A stretch of 64,000 nucleotides of DNA from Sphaerochaeta globosa str. Buddy (GTDB taxonomy: Bacteria > Spirochaetota > Spirochaetia > Sphaerochaetales > Sphaerochaetaceae), in NCBI RefSeq assembly GCF_000190435.1, contig NC_015152.1, positions 440,458-504,457 of the forward strand. Reading direction: 5' to 3'. Below the pieces are notes generated by a model that worked only from the letters and a program-made list of their open reading frames with translations, was not told the DNA's origin and did not search any database. This document shows, one piece after another, positions 9,556 through 17,945 of this stretch. The position numbers were made by a program, and so were the translations under genes. Position 1 is the first letter of the stretch. Each line of letters begins with the position of its first letter.

Positions 9556-9645
9556 GGGACTATACGGTATAAAGAGCATGAATTGTGGATAAAATTCCCT
9601 TGTTTCACATTCCGTGCCCTATTTCAGACATGAAAACCTACAAAT

Positions 9646-9675
9646 TTGTTGCTGGTTTGCAAAAAATCGTATAAT
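9646..9675 (+). promoter_or_regulatory. Promoter of the iron-type ABC operon
   Basis: A perfect TATAAT at 9670-9675 is preceded by TTGTTG at 9646-9651 with an 18-bp spacer. An alternative -35, TTGCTG, would leave only 15 bp. The start codon at 9742 lies about 60 nt downstream. Confidence 0.5.
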
Positions 9676-9741
9676 CGTTGACCGCCCTATGTGAGCATGA
9701 TACCTTCAAGTGAGGGGTTGTCCCCGAAAAGGAAGGTTTGC

Positions 9742-10758
9742 ATGAAACACACACAACGTGCTTTGGGTTTTCTCTTGATTATGCTGCTTGTTCTCGGCTC
9801 AGTCTTTGCCGCCGGTTCGAAAGAAGCTGCAGCACCTGCCAGTACAGCCTTGGAGGACAAGGTCTCCATGTATGCCAGTATTACCTCCATTGAGCCGATC
9901 ATCGAAGCATTTACTGCCGATACCGGGGTTGCTGCAGAGAACACCCGACTATCGACTGCACGCTTTGTCTCCACCGTGCTCACCGAGTTCGAAGCCGGCA
10001 AGCTTGCCGCCGACGTACTGCAGGGACCGCTTCCGGTGCTGGAAATCCTCAAGGAACAGGGCGTGATCGCCGACTACGTCTCCCCGATGGGCGAGACCTA
10101 TCCCGAGTGGGCGAGAAGGGACGGCATCTACCTCTTTGGCATTGAATATGTCGCACTCATCTACAACACCGAGCTCGTTGCTCCGGCCGATGTCCCCAAG
10201 CGCTATGAAGATTTGACCGATCCCAAGTGGAAGGATCAGATTGTCATGGCAAACCCTGCCAGCCATGCAACGACCATCAGCTGGCTCGTAGGTTTGAAGG
10301 AACATGTCTTTGCCACCGAGAAAGAGTGGTATGACTTCCTGCGCGGTCTTGCTGCCAACAACCCGATGTTCGTCGCATCCTTCAGCCCGACTCCCGCCCC
10401 GATCGAGAGCGGTGAGAAGAAAATCGGCATTTCGATGCCCAAGTACATCGTAACCAAGGCTCCGGCTCCGCTGGCGTGGGCACAGGTATCGCAGCCGATG
10501 CTCGGCAGCCCCCGTGCCATTGCCATCACCAAGGACGCCCCCCATCCCAACGCTGCGAAAGCATTCATGGAGTACTGGCTTTCCAACAAGGCCATGGGCA
10601 TGCTGGCAAACGAAGTCGGAGAGTATGTGCTGACTCCGGGTGTCTACCCCCCGATCAAGGATATTGAGAAGGCTGAGGTCATCGCCATTCGCGAGCTTTC
10701 CGACGAGGAACTGGTGAAGTGGGGTGCTGAGTTCGAAAAGATTTTCGAAAAGAAATAA
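9742..10758 (+). CDS. Iron(III)-type ABC transporter binding protein, FbpA-like
   Basis: This 338-residue binding protein has the signal peptide MKHTQRALGFLLIMLLVLGS then VFAAGSKEAAAPA, with no lipobox. The mature part matches the FbpA/SBP_bac_6 group (VSMYASITSIEPIIEAF at the start, and PKRYEDLTDPKWKDQIVMA in the middle). The ATG at 9742 has AAAAGGAAGG 5 nt upstream. An ATPase and a double-length permease follow in the same order as fbpABC. Ferric iron is the usual substrate, but this group also includes thiamine and 2-aminoethylphosphonate binders, and sequence alone does not settle it. Confidence 0.82.
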   Translation: MKHTQRALGFLLIMLLVLGSVFAAGSKEAAAPASTALEDKVSMYASITSIEPIIEAFTADTGVAAENTRLSTARFVSTVLTEFEAGKLAADVLQGPLPVLEILKEQGVIADYVSPMGETYPEWARRDGIYLFGIEYVALIYNTELVAPADVPKRYEDLTDPKWKDQIVMANPASHATTISWLVGLKEHVFATEKEWYDFLRGLAANNPMFVASFSPTPAPIESGEKKIGISMPKYIVTKAPAPLAWAQVSQPMLGSPRAIAITKDAPHPNAAKAFMEYWLSNKAMGMLANEVGEYVLTPGVYPPIKDIEKAEVIAIRELSDEELVKWGAEFEKIFEKK

Positions 10759-10784
10759 CCGATACGGAAAGCAGGAAGAAGCGG

Positions 10785-11873
10785 ATGGAAATTCAGATCA
10801 GCGGCGTCAAGAAGTACTATCATTCCGAGGGGAAAATCATCAAGGCACTGGACGGGGTGAACCTCACCATTCCAGCGAATAAGATTTTTACCCTGCTTGG
10901 TCCCAGCGGTTGTGGTAAAACCACGCTGCTTCGGAGCATTGTCGGCCTGGAAACCCCTGATGAAGGGGAGATTCGTATCGGGGACACCATTGTGTGGTCA
11001 AGCGAGAAACGCATCGATGTCCCTACCGAGAAACGGGGACTGGGCATGGTGTTCCAGACCTATGCAATCTGGCCGCATATGGATGTGTTCAACAATGTCG
11101 CCTATCCGCTTCAGAACATGAAGCTTCCCAAGGATGAGATTGAGCGCAGGGTCGAGAAGACCCTGCAGTTCGTCCAGCTTGAGGGCTTCGGTAGTCGTCC
11201 TGCCACTCGTCTTTCGGGCGGTCAGCAGCAGCGTGTCGCCCTTGCGAGGGCGCTCGTAGCCGAGCCCAAGGTCATTTTGTTCGATGAGCCGCTTTCCAAC
11301 CTTGATGCCAAGCTTCGTGAGGAGACCCGCAAGGAGCTGCGCAGCTTCCTCAGTGAGCTGCAGATTACCGCAGTGTATGTAACCCATGACCGCATTGAAG
11401 CGCTGGCTCTCAGCGACCAGATTGGTGTCATGCGGGCGGGCAATATTATTGAGATTGGAGACCCGAAGAAGATTTACTTCGACTCCGAGCATCAGTTTGT
11501 AGCCGATTTCATCGGTCGTTCCAACCTGCTTCCGGTGACCATCCAGGAGCAGGGGAAGGACTTCACCAAGGTTGTTTCCGCCATTGGAACGTTCACCTGC
11601 AGCAAACGGGAGTTTCCTGCAGGCAGTGAGATCACCCTCTGTATCAGGCCGGAGTTCGTCGACCTGATCGATCCGGCGGATAAGGGGAAGCATCAGAATA
11701 CCTTGACCGGAAGAATGCACACCATGGTGTTTGTCGGAGAGGTGTATGAGAGTGAGATCATGGTCGGCGATCAACTGATAATGGTGAAAGTCGATCCCGA
11801 TTCGAAGGTGAAGGAAGGGGATGAGGTGGTGGTTTCCATCGCAGCAGAGCACTGTCTGTTGGTAGCAAGGTAG
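10785..11873 (+). CDS. ABC transporter ATP-binding protein, FbpC/PotA-like
   Basis: This 362-residue ATPase has Walker A GPSGCGKTT at 39-47, the signature LSGGQQQRVALARAL, Walker B VILFDEPLSNLD, and a C-terminal TOBE-type regulatory domain. It energises import by the binding protein and fused permease encoded on either side of it. The start codon follows the binding-protein stop by 26 nt, and the permease gene begins 7 nt after its end, so the three genes form one operon. It might also be shared with other importers that lack their own ATPase, but its position argues for a dedicated role. Confidence 0.9.
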   Translation: MEIQISGVKKYYHSEGKIIKALDGVNLTIPANKIFTLLGPSGCGKTTLLRSIVGLETPDEGEIRIGDTIVWSSEKRIDVPTEKRGLGMVFQTYAIWPHMDVFNNVAYPLQNMKLPKDEIERRVEKTLQFVQLEGFGSRPATRLSGGQQQRVALARALVAEPKVILFDEPLSNLDAKLREETRKELRSFLSELQITAVYVTHDRIEALALSDQIGVMRAGNIIEIGDPKKIYFDSEHQFVADFIGRSNLLPVTIQEQGKDFTKVVSAIGTFTCSKREFPAGSEITLCIRPEFVDLIDPADKGKHQNTLTGRMHTMVFVGEVYESEIMVGDQLIMVKVDPDSKVKEGDEVVVSIAAEHCLLVAR

Positions 11874-11880
11874 GGCTTCT

Positions 11881-13563
11881 ATGGCAAAAACACGGCATAC
11901 AAAGCTTACCTATCTATTGATTCTTATTCTCGTTCTGCTCACCATGGCCCCGGTGGTCATGTTGGTGATCGGAAGCTTTTCGAAAGGGCTGCGCAACGTA
12001 GGCGCCTTTACCTTCGACAAGTATATCTCCGTCTACACCGACCCCGCCTTGTTGGCGGTCCTTCTCAACACCGTGGTGTTTGTAGGCGGCTCTGCACTCT
12101 TTGCGACGGTTCTCTCACTTTTTCTGGCATACCTGAACAACCGGACGAACATCCATTGGAAGTTCTTGTTCAAGGTCCTTTCGGTAGTGCCGATGATGAT
12201 CCCCCACGTATTGTTTGCAGTCAGTTGGGCGCTTTTGCTCAATCCCTCCAACGGGATTCTGAACCTGTGGCTTCAGCAGGCTTTTGGTTTGGCAAAGGCT
12301 CCTTTCAACATCTATTCTCTTCCGGGTATGATCATGGTGGAAGGCTTGCTGGACTTGCCGATTGCATATCTGATCATCTCTCCCGCCATGGCCTCGTTTG
12401 ACGTATCGCTTGAGGAGTCTTCAAAAGTATTCGGCGGGAGCAACATGAAGACACTCTTCAAGATCACCCTGCCTGTGTTACGTCCTGCCATCCTGGCCGC
12501 CTTCATTTTGTGCGTAGTGCGCTGTCTTGCCTCCTTTGCCGTTCCTTCGGTTTTAGGAATGCCAGGACGTGTATACGTTCTTGCGACCTACATCTACCGA
12601 ACGGTCAACACAGGCTTTATCGCAGACTACGGCAAGGCTGCTGCAATCGGGATGAGCATTCTGGTACTCTCCATCTCCCTCATTTATGTCTACCGCTATT
12701 TCACCCGCAGCAGCGAGAAGTTCGTCACGGTCTCAAGCCGCGGCTTCAAACCGGTAGTGATCGAGCTCAAGAAGGCAAGAATTCCCTTGTTCATCGTCCT
12801 GCTGCTGGTCTCCTTTGTTTTGATCGTTCTTCCCGTTCTGGTTTTGCTCTATACCTCGTTCGTCCCGTATTCGATGGTCCCGAGCGCAAGAGCGTTCTCC
12901 ATGATGAATCTTGAGCACTGGAAGACGGTCATGAAGGACCCGATTTCCCTGCTCTCCTTGAAGAACAGTCTGTTCCTCGGAATCGTGGGGGCGACCTTGG
13001 GTACGGTCCTTTCGCTTTTTGTCGCCTATGTCATCGTAAAGGTGAAGAGCAAGGCTGCCGGTGTGTTGGAGTCGCTTAGTTTCCTCTCCTTTTCCTTCCC
13101 TGGTATCGTCATCGGTATCGGGTTCATGTGGTTCTTCATCAAGACGCCGCTCTATGCAACCATCTGGGCTCTCTTGATCGGCTACATCGCCACCTACCTG
13201 CCGTATGGCATTCGCCCGTTGACCAGTGCATTTGTGCAGATTCACAGCCACTTGGAGGAGTCCTCGGCTGTGTGTGGTGCAAGCCTGCTGACCACCATGC
13301 GACGCATCGTGGTCCCTCTCCTGGTTCCAGGCATTGTCTCCGGCTGGGTGTTGATGGCTACGATGTTCCTGCGCGAACTTTCCCTTTCGGTGGTGCTCTC
13401 CCGTCCTGGTACGGAGGTTCTGGCAGTTCAGATTCTTCGTTTCAGCGAGGATGGGCTGTGGGGCAGGCTCTCTGCCTTGGGAATCATCATGATTTTCTTC
13501 TCAACACTGTTGGTGGTGGCAGCCAACTTGGTGGGCAACCACTATAAGCCTGCTCATAACTAA
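11881..13563 (+). CDS. Iron-type ABC transporter permease with two fused domains
   Basis: This 560-residue membrane protein contains two consecutive permease domains, each with an EAA-type coupling motif: SLEESSKVFGGSNM near residue 175 and HLEESSAVCGASLL near residue 457. This duplicated layout is characteristic of FbpB/ThiP-class permeases, where one polypeptide forms the whole channel. It is the last gene of the operon and is followed 22 nt later by a strong Rho-independent terminator. Confidence 0.9.
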   Translation: MAKTRHTKLTYLLILILVLLTMAPVVMLVIGSFSKGLRNVGAFTFDKYISVYTDPALLAVLLNTVVFVGGSALFATVLSLFLAYLNNRTNIHWKFLFKVLSVVPMMIPHVLFAVSWALLLNPSNGILNLWLQQAFGLAKAPFNIYSLPGMIMVEGLLDLPIAYLIISPAMASFDVSLEESSKVFGGSNMKTLFKITLPVLRPAILAAFILCVVRCLASFAVPSVLGMPGRVYVLATYIYRTVNTGFIADYGKAAAIGMSILVLSISLIYVYRYFTRSSEKFVTVSSRGFKPVVIELKKARIPLFIVLLLVSFVLIVLPVLVLLYTSFVPYSMVPSARAFSMMNLEHWKTVMKDPISLLSLKNSLFLGIVGATLGTVLSLFVAYVIVKVKSKAAGVLESLSFLSFSFPGIVIGIGFMWFFIKTPLYATIWALLIGYIATYLPYGIRPLTSAFVQIHSHLEESSAVCGASLLTTMRRIVVPLLVPGIVSGWVLMATMFLRELSLSVVLSRPGTEVLAVQILRFSEDGLWGRLSALGIIMIFFSTLLVVAANLVGNHYKPAHN

Positions 13564-13585
13564 GAACATACGTACTACAAACAGG

Positions 13586-13616
13586 CCCCTTCTTGCAGAT
13601 GCAGGAAGGGGTTTTT
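13586..13616 (+). terminator. Rho-independent terminator of the iron-type operon
   Basis: CCCCTTC at 13586-13592 pairs with GAAGGGG at 13605-13611, with further TGCA/TGCA pairing inside, followed by TTTTT. It ends the operon on the plus strand. Confidence 0.9.
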
Positions 13617-13682
13617 GCAATCAGGATACACAACTATCTGATGTGTCTCTGATCATTTCTTGAATAGGTATCACGAGAAGTG

Positions 13683-13740
13683 TCGGATAATCACTTGAAA
13701 TAATCCGATAATACTAGCTTTATCGGATAATATCGGATAT
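13683..13740 (+). promoter_or_regulatory. Operator cluster with four TCGGATA half-sites
   Basis: The half-site occurs at 13683-13690 (TCGGATAA), inverted at 13703-13711 (ATCCGATAA), and again at 13720-13728 and 13731-13740. The second and third form a perfect 9-bp inverted repeat around TACTAGCT. The third and fourth are direct repeats 10 bp, one helical turn, apart. The cluster ends just before the ribosome site of the AlbA_2-domain gene, so binding there would block its expression. Autoregulation by that gene product is inferred. Confidence 0.65.
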
Positions 13741-13750
13741 GGAGGATGCC

Positions 13751-15100
13751 ATGCGATATGAATCAATTGAGTCAAAAATCCTGGAATTTAAGGACCGGTT
13801 AGATGACTACTCCCGACTGCTGGAGACAGTCACAGCCTTCGCAAATACGCAGGGAGGAACAATCATCATCGGTATCAGGGATAGTGATTGGTTGATTGTC
13901 GGTTTAGACAGGGACGATATTGAACGCTATAGCCAAGAACTACCTCTGGCTATCGTAGATGCCGTATCACCACAAATTGCGGTAGACTTGTACGAACAGC
14001 ATATCGGAGGGAAGACCTGTGTAACAATCCGTGTATTTCCAGGCCCGCAGAAACCTTATTTTCTGAAAAGAGTAGGGTATCCCCTTGGGGTGTTCATCCG
14101 TTTTGGCGCTCATAACAGGGTTGCTGATACCTATGCAATCGAGCAATTCTCCCAGAGCCGTAGTGGGGTACGGTACGAACAGCAACCCTGTCCAGAGATT
14201 TCCTATGAGGATCTCTCGAAAGATTTGCTTGGGAATCTGTTCACCGACTATGACCAATCGATACTCATTGGAGCCGGATATGCTTTAGCAGAAGTATCGG
14301 GCAGGACCATCCCAAATGTTGCTGGTACGCTGTTGTTCTACCCTAACCATCAAAAAATCATTGCAGAGTCAGGAATTACGGTAAGTGTCTATGCAGATGA
14401 TGATAAACGGTACTTGATCAAGAAAGAGGATTTCTCTGGTGGGCTCATTCCCATGGTTGAGCAAGTGTACGCTTTCATCATGAGTCTTCTGGGCTCACAC
14501 TATGAGCTGGATGGATTGGTCAAGCGTCCGGTAGCGTATGACATACCGCAAACTGCCATTCGTGAAGCGCTTGTCAATACAGTGGCACATAGGGCTTACG
14601 ACTATGAGGCTCCTACGCGGATTACTCTTTTTCCGGATAGGATTGAATTCTTGAATCCGGGTACGTTCTATGCTCCCATCAATCCAGAGAATCTCAAGGA
14701 AGGCCTTTCTCGATACCGAAATCCCTTGATTTCCGATGCCTTGAGGAAGAAAGGATATATGGAAAAGCAAGGTATAGGTATCAACCTCATCATAACAAGT
14801 TGCCTTGAAGCCGGTCTCGGTGAGCCCCAGTTCATCGAGCTTGAGCATCATGTGAAACTGGTCATGTTCAGAAGGCAATCAAGCGCCGATTATGTTTCTG
14901 ATGCTCCAGAGTATCCCTACGACATTCCTGTCATGAAGCGATATTTCTCAGCAAAAGGATTCTTTTCCTCCAAGGAATTCGCCCAATACATTGGTAAATC
15001 ACTATCTATGGCCAAGAAGGTACTGTTTGATTTACAACAGCAGAAGGTGGTTGAAATGGTTGGCAAAGGTCCTGCCACGAAGTATCGGTTTATCAACTAG
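13751..15100 (+). CDS. AlbA_2 (Schlafen-like) ATP-binding putative regulator
   Basis: This 449-residue protein starts with YESIESKILEFKDRLDDYSR and FANTQGGTIIIGI, the hallmark of AlbA_2/divergent-AAA proteins. A C-terminal GHKL-type ATPase half follows (VNTVAHRAYDYEAPTRITLF and the NPG motif of IEFLNPGTF), then a winged-helix-like tail. Such proteins are usually annotated as transcriptional regulators or ATP-dependent DNA helicase-like proteins; the biochemical role is not established. The ATG at 13751 is preferred to 13739 because GGAGG lies 5 nt upstream of it. It stands alone behind a repeated operator and converges with an XRE gene, overlapping it by 4 bp. Confidence 0.75.
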   Translation: MRYESIESKILEFKDRLDDYSRLLETVTAFANTQGGTIIIGIRDSDWLIVGLDRDDIERYSQELPLAIVDAVSPQIAVDLYEQHIGGKTCVTIRVFPGPQKPYFLKRVGYPLGVFIRFGAHNRVADTYAIEQFSQSRSGVRYEQQPCPEISYEDLSKDLLGNLFTDYDQSILIGAGYALAEVSGRTIPNVAGTLLFYPNHQKIIAESGITVSVYADDDKRYLIKKEDFSGGLIPMVEQVYAFIMSLLGSHYELDGLVKRPVAYDIPQTAIREALVNTVAHRAYDYEAPTRITLFPDRIEFLNPGTFYAPINPENLKEGLSRYRNPLISDALRKKGYMEKQGIGINLIITSCLEAGLGEPQFIELEHHVKLVMFRRQSSADYVSDAPEYPYDIPVMKRYFSAKGFFSSKEFAQYIGKSLSMAKKVLFDLQQQKVVEMVGKGPATKYRFIN

Positions 15101-15384
15101 ATGAATCGGCCTGCAGGCACATCGAACAAGGATCCCAGCTTAAGGGCCATAGCCCTGCTTATGGGTTTGATCCCGTTCTCCATGTTGGATACAAACTGCT
15201 TGGAAATTCCCAGCTTGCTGCCAAGCTCGGTCTGATTCATATGGGCAAGCCTCCGGTAGAAACGCAAATTGCCTCCTGGAGTCTCTTCGGCCTTCGACTC
15301 CTTGTACCAAGCCATCCGTTGAACGTCCATCATGATTGTGGGTTCTTCTTCAATGTGCATATGACTATCAATCTCCTTATTCAT
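15097..15384 (-). CDS. Small XRE-family helix-turn-helix protein
   Basis: This 95-residue protein has a C-terminal helix-turn-helix (NQTELGSKLGISKQFVSNME at about residues 50-69) and a short acidic N-terminal extension. Its start overlaps the end of the nitrilase gene by 8 bp, so they share a transcript. Its end overlaps the convergent AlbA_2 gene by 4 bp. The size fits an antitoxin or a local repressor, but no toxin-like partner is adjacent: the upstream gene is a full-length enzyme. The DNA target is unknown. Confidence 0.75.
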   Translation of the reverse strand: MNKEIDSHMHIEEEPTIMMDVQRMAWYKESKAEETPGGNLRFYRRLAHMNQTELGSKLGISKQFVSNMENGIKPISRAMALKLGSLFDVPAGRFI

Positions 15385-16336
15385 ACCTAAACCTCACCGT
15401 TCTGGTATCCTCTTCCTTCCCTGTTTTCTCTGAGAGAGGGGAGTAGAGCTCGGGCCTGCGGGCCTTCATCCATCGTCTGCCATTGCTTGAGGGAAGCAAT
15501 GAAGCATCCAACTCAGCAATAACCATATCCTGCTCGATCGCTTTTGACTCTGCAAGTACCTCCCCGTAGGGATCGAGGATCATGGCATTGCCGGTACGTA
15601 CCTCATCGTCATCCCTTCCAACCCCGTTGCTGAAGATCAGGAACATGCCGTTGTCATGGGCACGGGAGGGAAGCCAGCGCATCAACCACTGTCGGCCCTT
15701 AGGGCCTTGGAACTCAGAGAGGAGCTCTGCTTCTTTTGTTGAACGCTCCTCCCACAGTGCAACATCGATTCGTTTCATGCCCTTCGGACTAGCAGAGTTG
15801 CACCCGCCTGTCTGGTGGGGGGCGAGCAGCACCTCAGCCCCCAGAAGGGCTGTGATGCGGGCATTCTCCACGATGTTGTTATCGTAGCAGGTAAGTACTC
15901 CCAACCTCACTCCCTCTGGAATGTCGAAGACGGTGTAGGAGGACCCGCTTTGCATATGGGCGCTGATGAAGGTATGCAGTTTTCTGTGTGTGTGGACAGT
16001 GCCGTCGCTGAGCGTCACGACATAGGAATTGTAGAGCTCGCCTTGCTCTGAAATTTCAATCAACCCCGCTCCGATGGTCATGCCATATTGCAGGGAAAGA
16101 CTCCTCAGATAGTGGACCGATGAACCGGATGGAACTGGTTCTGCAAGGTCTATGATCTCTTCTTTGCTGAGATTGCGCACATGCCAGTAACCGGTGATGC
16201 ACATCTCGGGAAAGACGATGAGGTTGACTCCTTTGTTTGCTGCCTGCTCTACAAAGTGTGTAATGGTCTTCAGGTTTGCCTGCTTGTCCCCCGCCTTATG
16301 CCGGAACTGTACGCTCGCTGCCTTGATGTTGTGCAT
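15377..16336 (-). CDS. Carbon-nitrogen hydrolase, nitrilase superfamily
   Basis: This 319-residue cytoplasmic amidohydrolase carries the nitrilase triad: Glu44 in VFPEMCITGYW, Lys119 in THRKLHTF, and Cys150 in GVLTCYDNN. It should hydrolyse an amide or nitrile in a small metabolite. The N-carbamoylputrescine amidase, omega-amidase and aliphatic amidase branches are all possible. I chose the ATG at 16336-16334, with GGAGG 6 nt upstream and MHNIKAASVQF as the natural start, over a longer frame that would overlap the divergent dehydrogenase gene. The XRE gene follows in the same operon. Confidence 0.85.
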   Translation of the reverse strand: MHNIKAASVQFRHKAGDKQANLKTITHFVEQAANKGVNLIVFPEMCITGYWHVRNLSKEEIIDLAEPVPSGSSVHYLRSLSLQYGMTIGAGLIEISEQGELYNSYVVTLSDGTVHTHRKLHTFISAHMQSGSSYTVFDIPEGVRLGVLTCYDNNIVENARITALLGAEVLLAPHQTGGCNSASPKGMKRIDVALWEERSTKEAELLSEFQGPKGRQWLMRWLPSRAHDNGMFLIFSNGVGRDDDEVRTGNAMILDPYGEVLAESKAIEQDMVIAELDASLLPSSNGRRWMKARRPELYSPLSEKTGKEEDTRTVRFRYE

Positions 16337-16432
16337 GAAATCCTCCGCAAAAACTATACCACAGAATTGTTGCCACACTTCATTGTAAAATCCAAAGAAG
16401 GTGGTAGGCTGAAGGGCGGAGGTGAAAACACC

Positions 16433-17866
16433 ATGCTTGGCAATACTGATTTTCATTCCTTGGATTCTCGGATCAAGGTACCCTCATACGATCGATCAGC
16501 TCTAAAACCGCATATTGTACACCTAGGGCTAGGGCACTTTCATCGCTCGCACTTCTGTTACTATCTGCACCAACTTTTAGAGCAAGGAGTGACGGACTGG
16601 GGCATCGAGGAGATTGATCTTGTCCCCTCCCATACAGACGAGATTGCAAAAAAGCAGGAGTATCTGTACACCCTCTGCAGCAGAGACCCTGCCGGAGGCC
16701 GACAGATGACGGTCATCGAGTGCATCCTTGGCTATACCAAGGGGTGGGAGGACAAGAGACAAGCCATCGCTCTGATGAAGCGGCCTCAGACAAAACTCAT
16801 CACACTCTCCATCACTGAAAAGGGATATTGCTACGACAACCACACCCAGGCCCTGGACTGGCAGCACCCCCTGCTGCAGCACGACCTGCATAGTCCCCAG
16901 GATCCACAGTCGGCGATAGGATTTCTTTCGCTCGCTCTGTTTGAGCGTTGCCAAGAGAACAGGGAGAAGCTCACCATCGCCTCCTGTGACAACATACCCT
17001 CCAACGGGCATGTGTTGAAACGGTGCATCCTCCAATACTGCTCCAAGGTTTTTCCATCCATCGTACCGTGGATTGAACAAAAGGTTGCTTTCCCTCTATC
17101 CATGGTGGATAGGATTACCCCCAGCACCAAGACCGAAGATATTCAGTTTATAGAGAGGGAGTATGGCTTGAGGGATGAGTGGCTGGTGGTCAGTGAACAC
17201 TTTCTGCAGTGGGTGATCGAACCCGATGGCTTGGAAGGACTCCCGCCATTTGAGAAGGCGGGTGCCTTGGTCACCAAGGACGTTGAAGCCTTTGAGACGA
17301 TGAAGATCAGGCTGCTCAATGGAAGTCACTCGGCTTTGGCGTATCCTGCGCTCCTGTCGGGGTATACCTATGTGGATGAAGCCCTTTCTGATTCAATGCT
17401 TCGGTCGTTCATTCGGGATCGCTACATGCGTGAAGTCGGGGAAACCCTGCTTCCCATCCCCGGGTACGACTTCGAGGCATACAAGGACCAGCTGATCGAA
17501 CGCTTTTCCAATCCGTATTGCAGCGATACGCTGCTGCGCCTTGCCCAGGACGGTTCCAAGAAATTCGCCAATGCCCTGGTTCCGGCACTCAGGATTGCTT
17601 TGGAGAAAGGCCTGCCTCACAAGGCGATGGTCTGCACGCTCGCCCTGTGGGCTCATTTCCTACGTAGGCATGCATCGTTGGTTGATGACCAGGCTTGTGA
17701 AGCTCTTATACAGGCCGTTTCACTGCTGGAGTTAGATGTGAAACCGTTCTTCGGTCTCATCGGGCTTGCAGGTGAGCGGTATGAGGTCCTTGAGCCTTTG
17801 GTTCGGTCGTATCTCACATTGATTGAAACTGAAGGAGTGATACCTGTATTGGCTCACTGTCAATGA
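16433..17866 (+). CDS. Mannitol dehydrogenase-family oxidoreductase
   Basis: This 477-residue NAD(P)-dependent polyol/uronate dehydrogenase has HIVHLGLGHFHRSHFCYYLH (Rossmann start of the family), VDRITPS, and VVSEHFLQWVIEPDG, followed by LLNGSHSALAYPALLSGY with the catalytic Asn-Gly-Ser-His region. Length and motifs fit mannitol 2-dehydrogenase, fructuronate reductase (UxuB) or arabinitol dehydrogenase; the sequence alone does not decide. GGAGG is about 10 nt before the ATG. It diverges from the nitrilase gene across 96 bp. No uronate-pathway partner is nearby. Confidence 0.85.
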   Translation: MLGNTDFHSLDSRIKVPSYDRSALKPHIVHLGLGHFHRSHFCYYLHQLLEQGVTDWGIEEIDLVPSHTDEIAKKQEYLYTLCSRDPAGGRQMTVIECILGYTKGWEDKRQAIALMKRPQTKLITLSITEKGYCYDNHTQALDWQHPLLQHDLHSPQDPQSAIGFLSLALFERCQENREKLTIASCDNIPSNGHVLKRCILQYCSKVFPSIVPWIEQKVAFPLSMVDRITPSTKTEDIQFIEREYGLRDEWLVVSEHFLQWVIEPDGLEGLPPFEKAGALVTKDVEAFETMKIRLLNGSHSALAYPALLSGYTYVDEALSDSMLRSFIRDRYMREVGETLLPIPGYDFEAYKDQLIERFSNPYCSDTLLRLAQDGSKKFANALVPALRIALEKGLPHKAMVCTLALWAHFLRRHASLVDDQACEALIQAVSLLELDVKPFFGLIGLAGERYEVLEPLVRSYLTLIETEGVIPVLAHCQ

Positions 17867-17892
17867 TAATATTGATTCAACAAGTGCCCACG

Positions 17893-17923
17893 AAAACGGC
17901 TGCCACAAAAACGTGACAGCCGT
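17893..17923 (-). terminator. Rho-independent terminator of the outer-membrane-protein gene
   Basis: On the minus strand ACGGCTG pairs with CAGCCGT, with additional CAC/GTG pairs around a T-rich loop, and the stem is followed by TTTTC. The stem also lies after the plus-strand dehydrogenase gene but has no T-run in that direction. Confidence 0.75.
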
Positions 17924-17945
17924 CCCACGCAAAACATGGAAAAAA

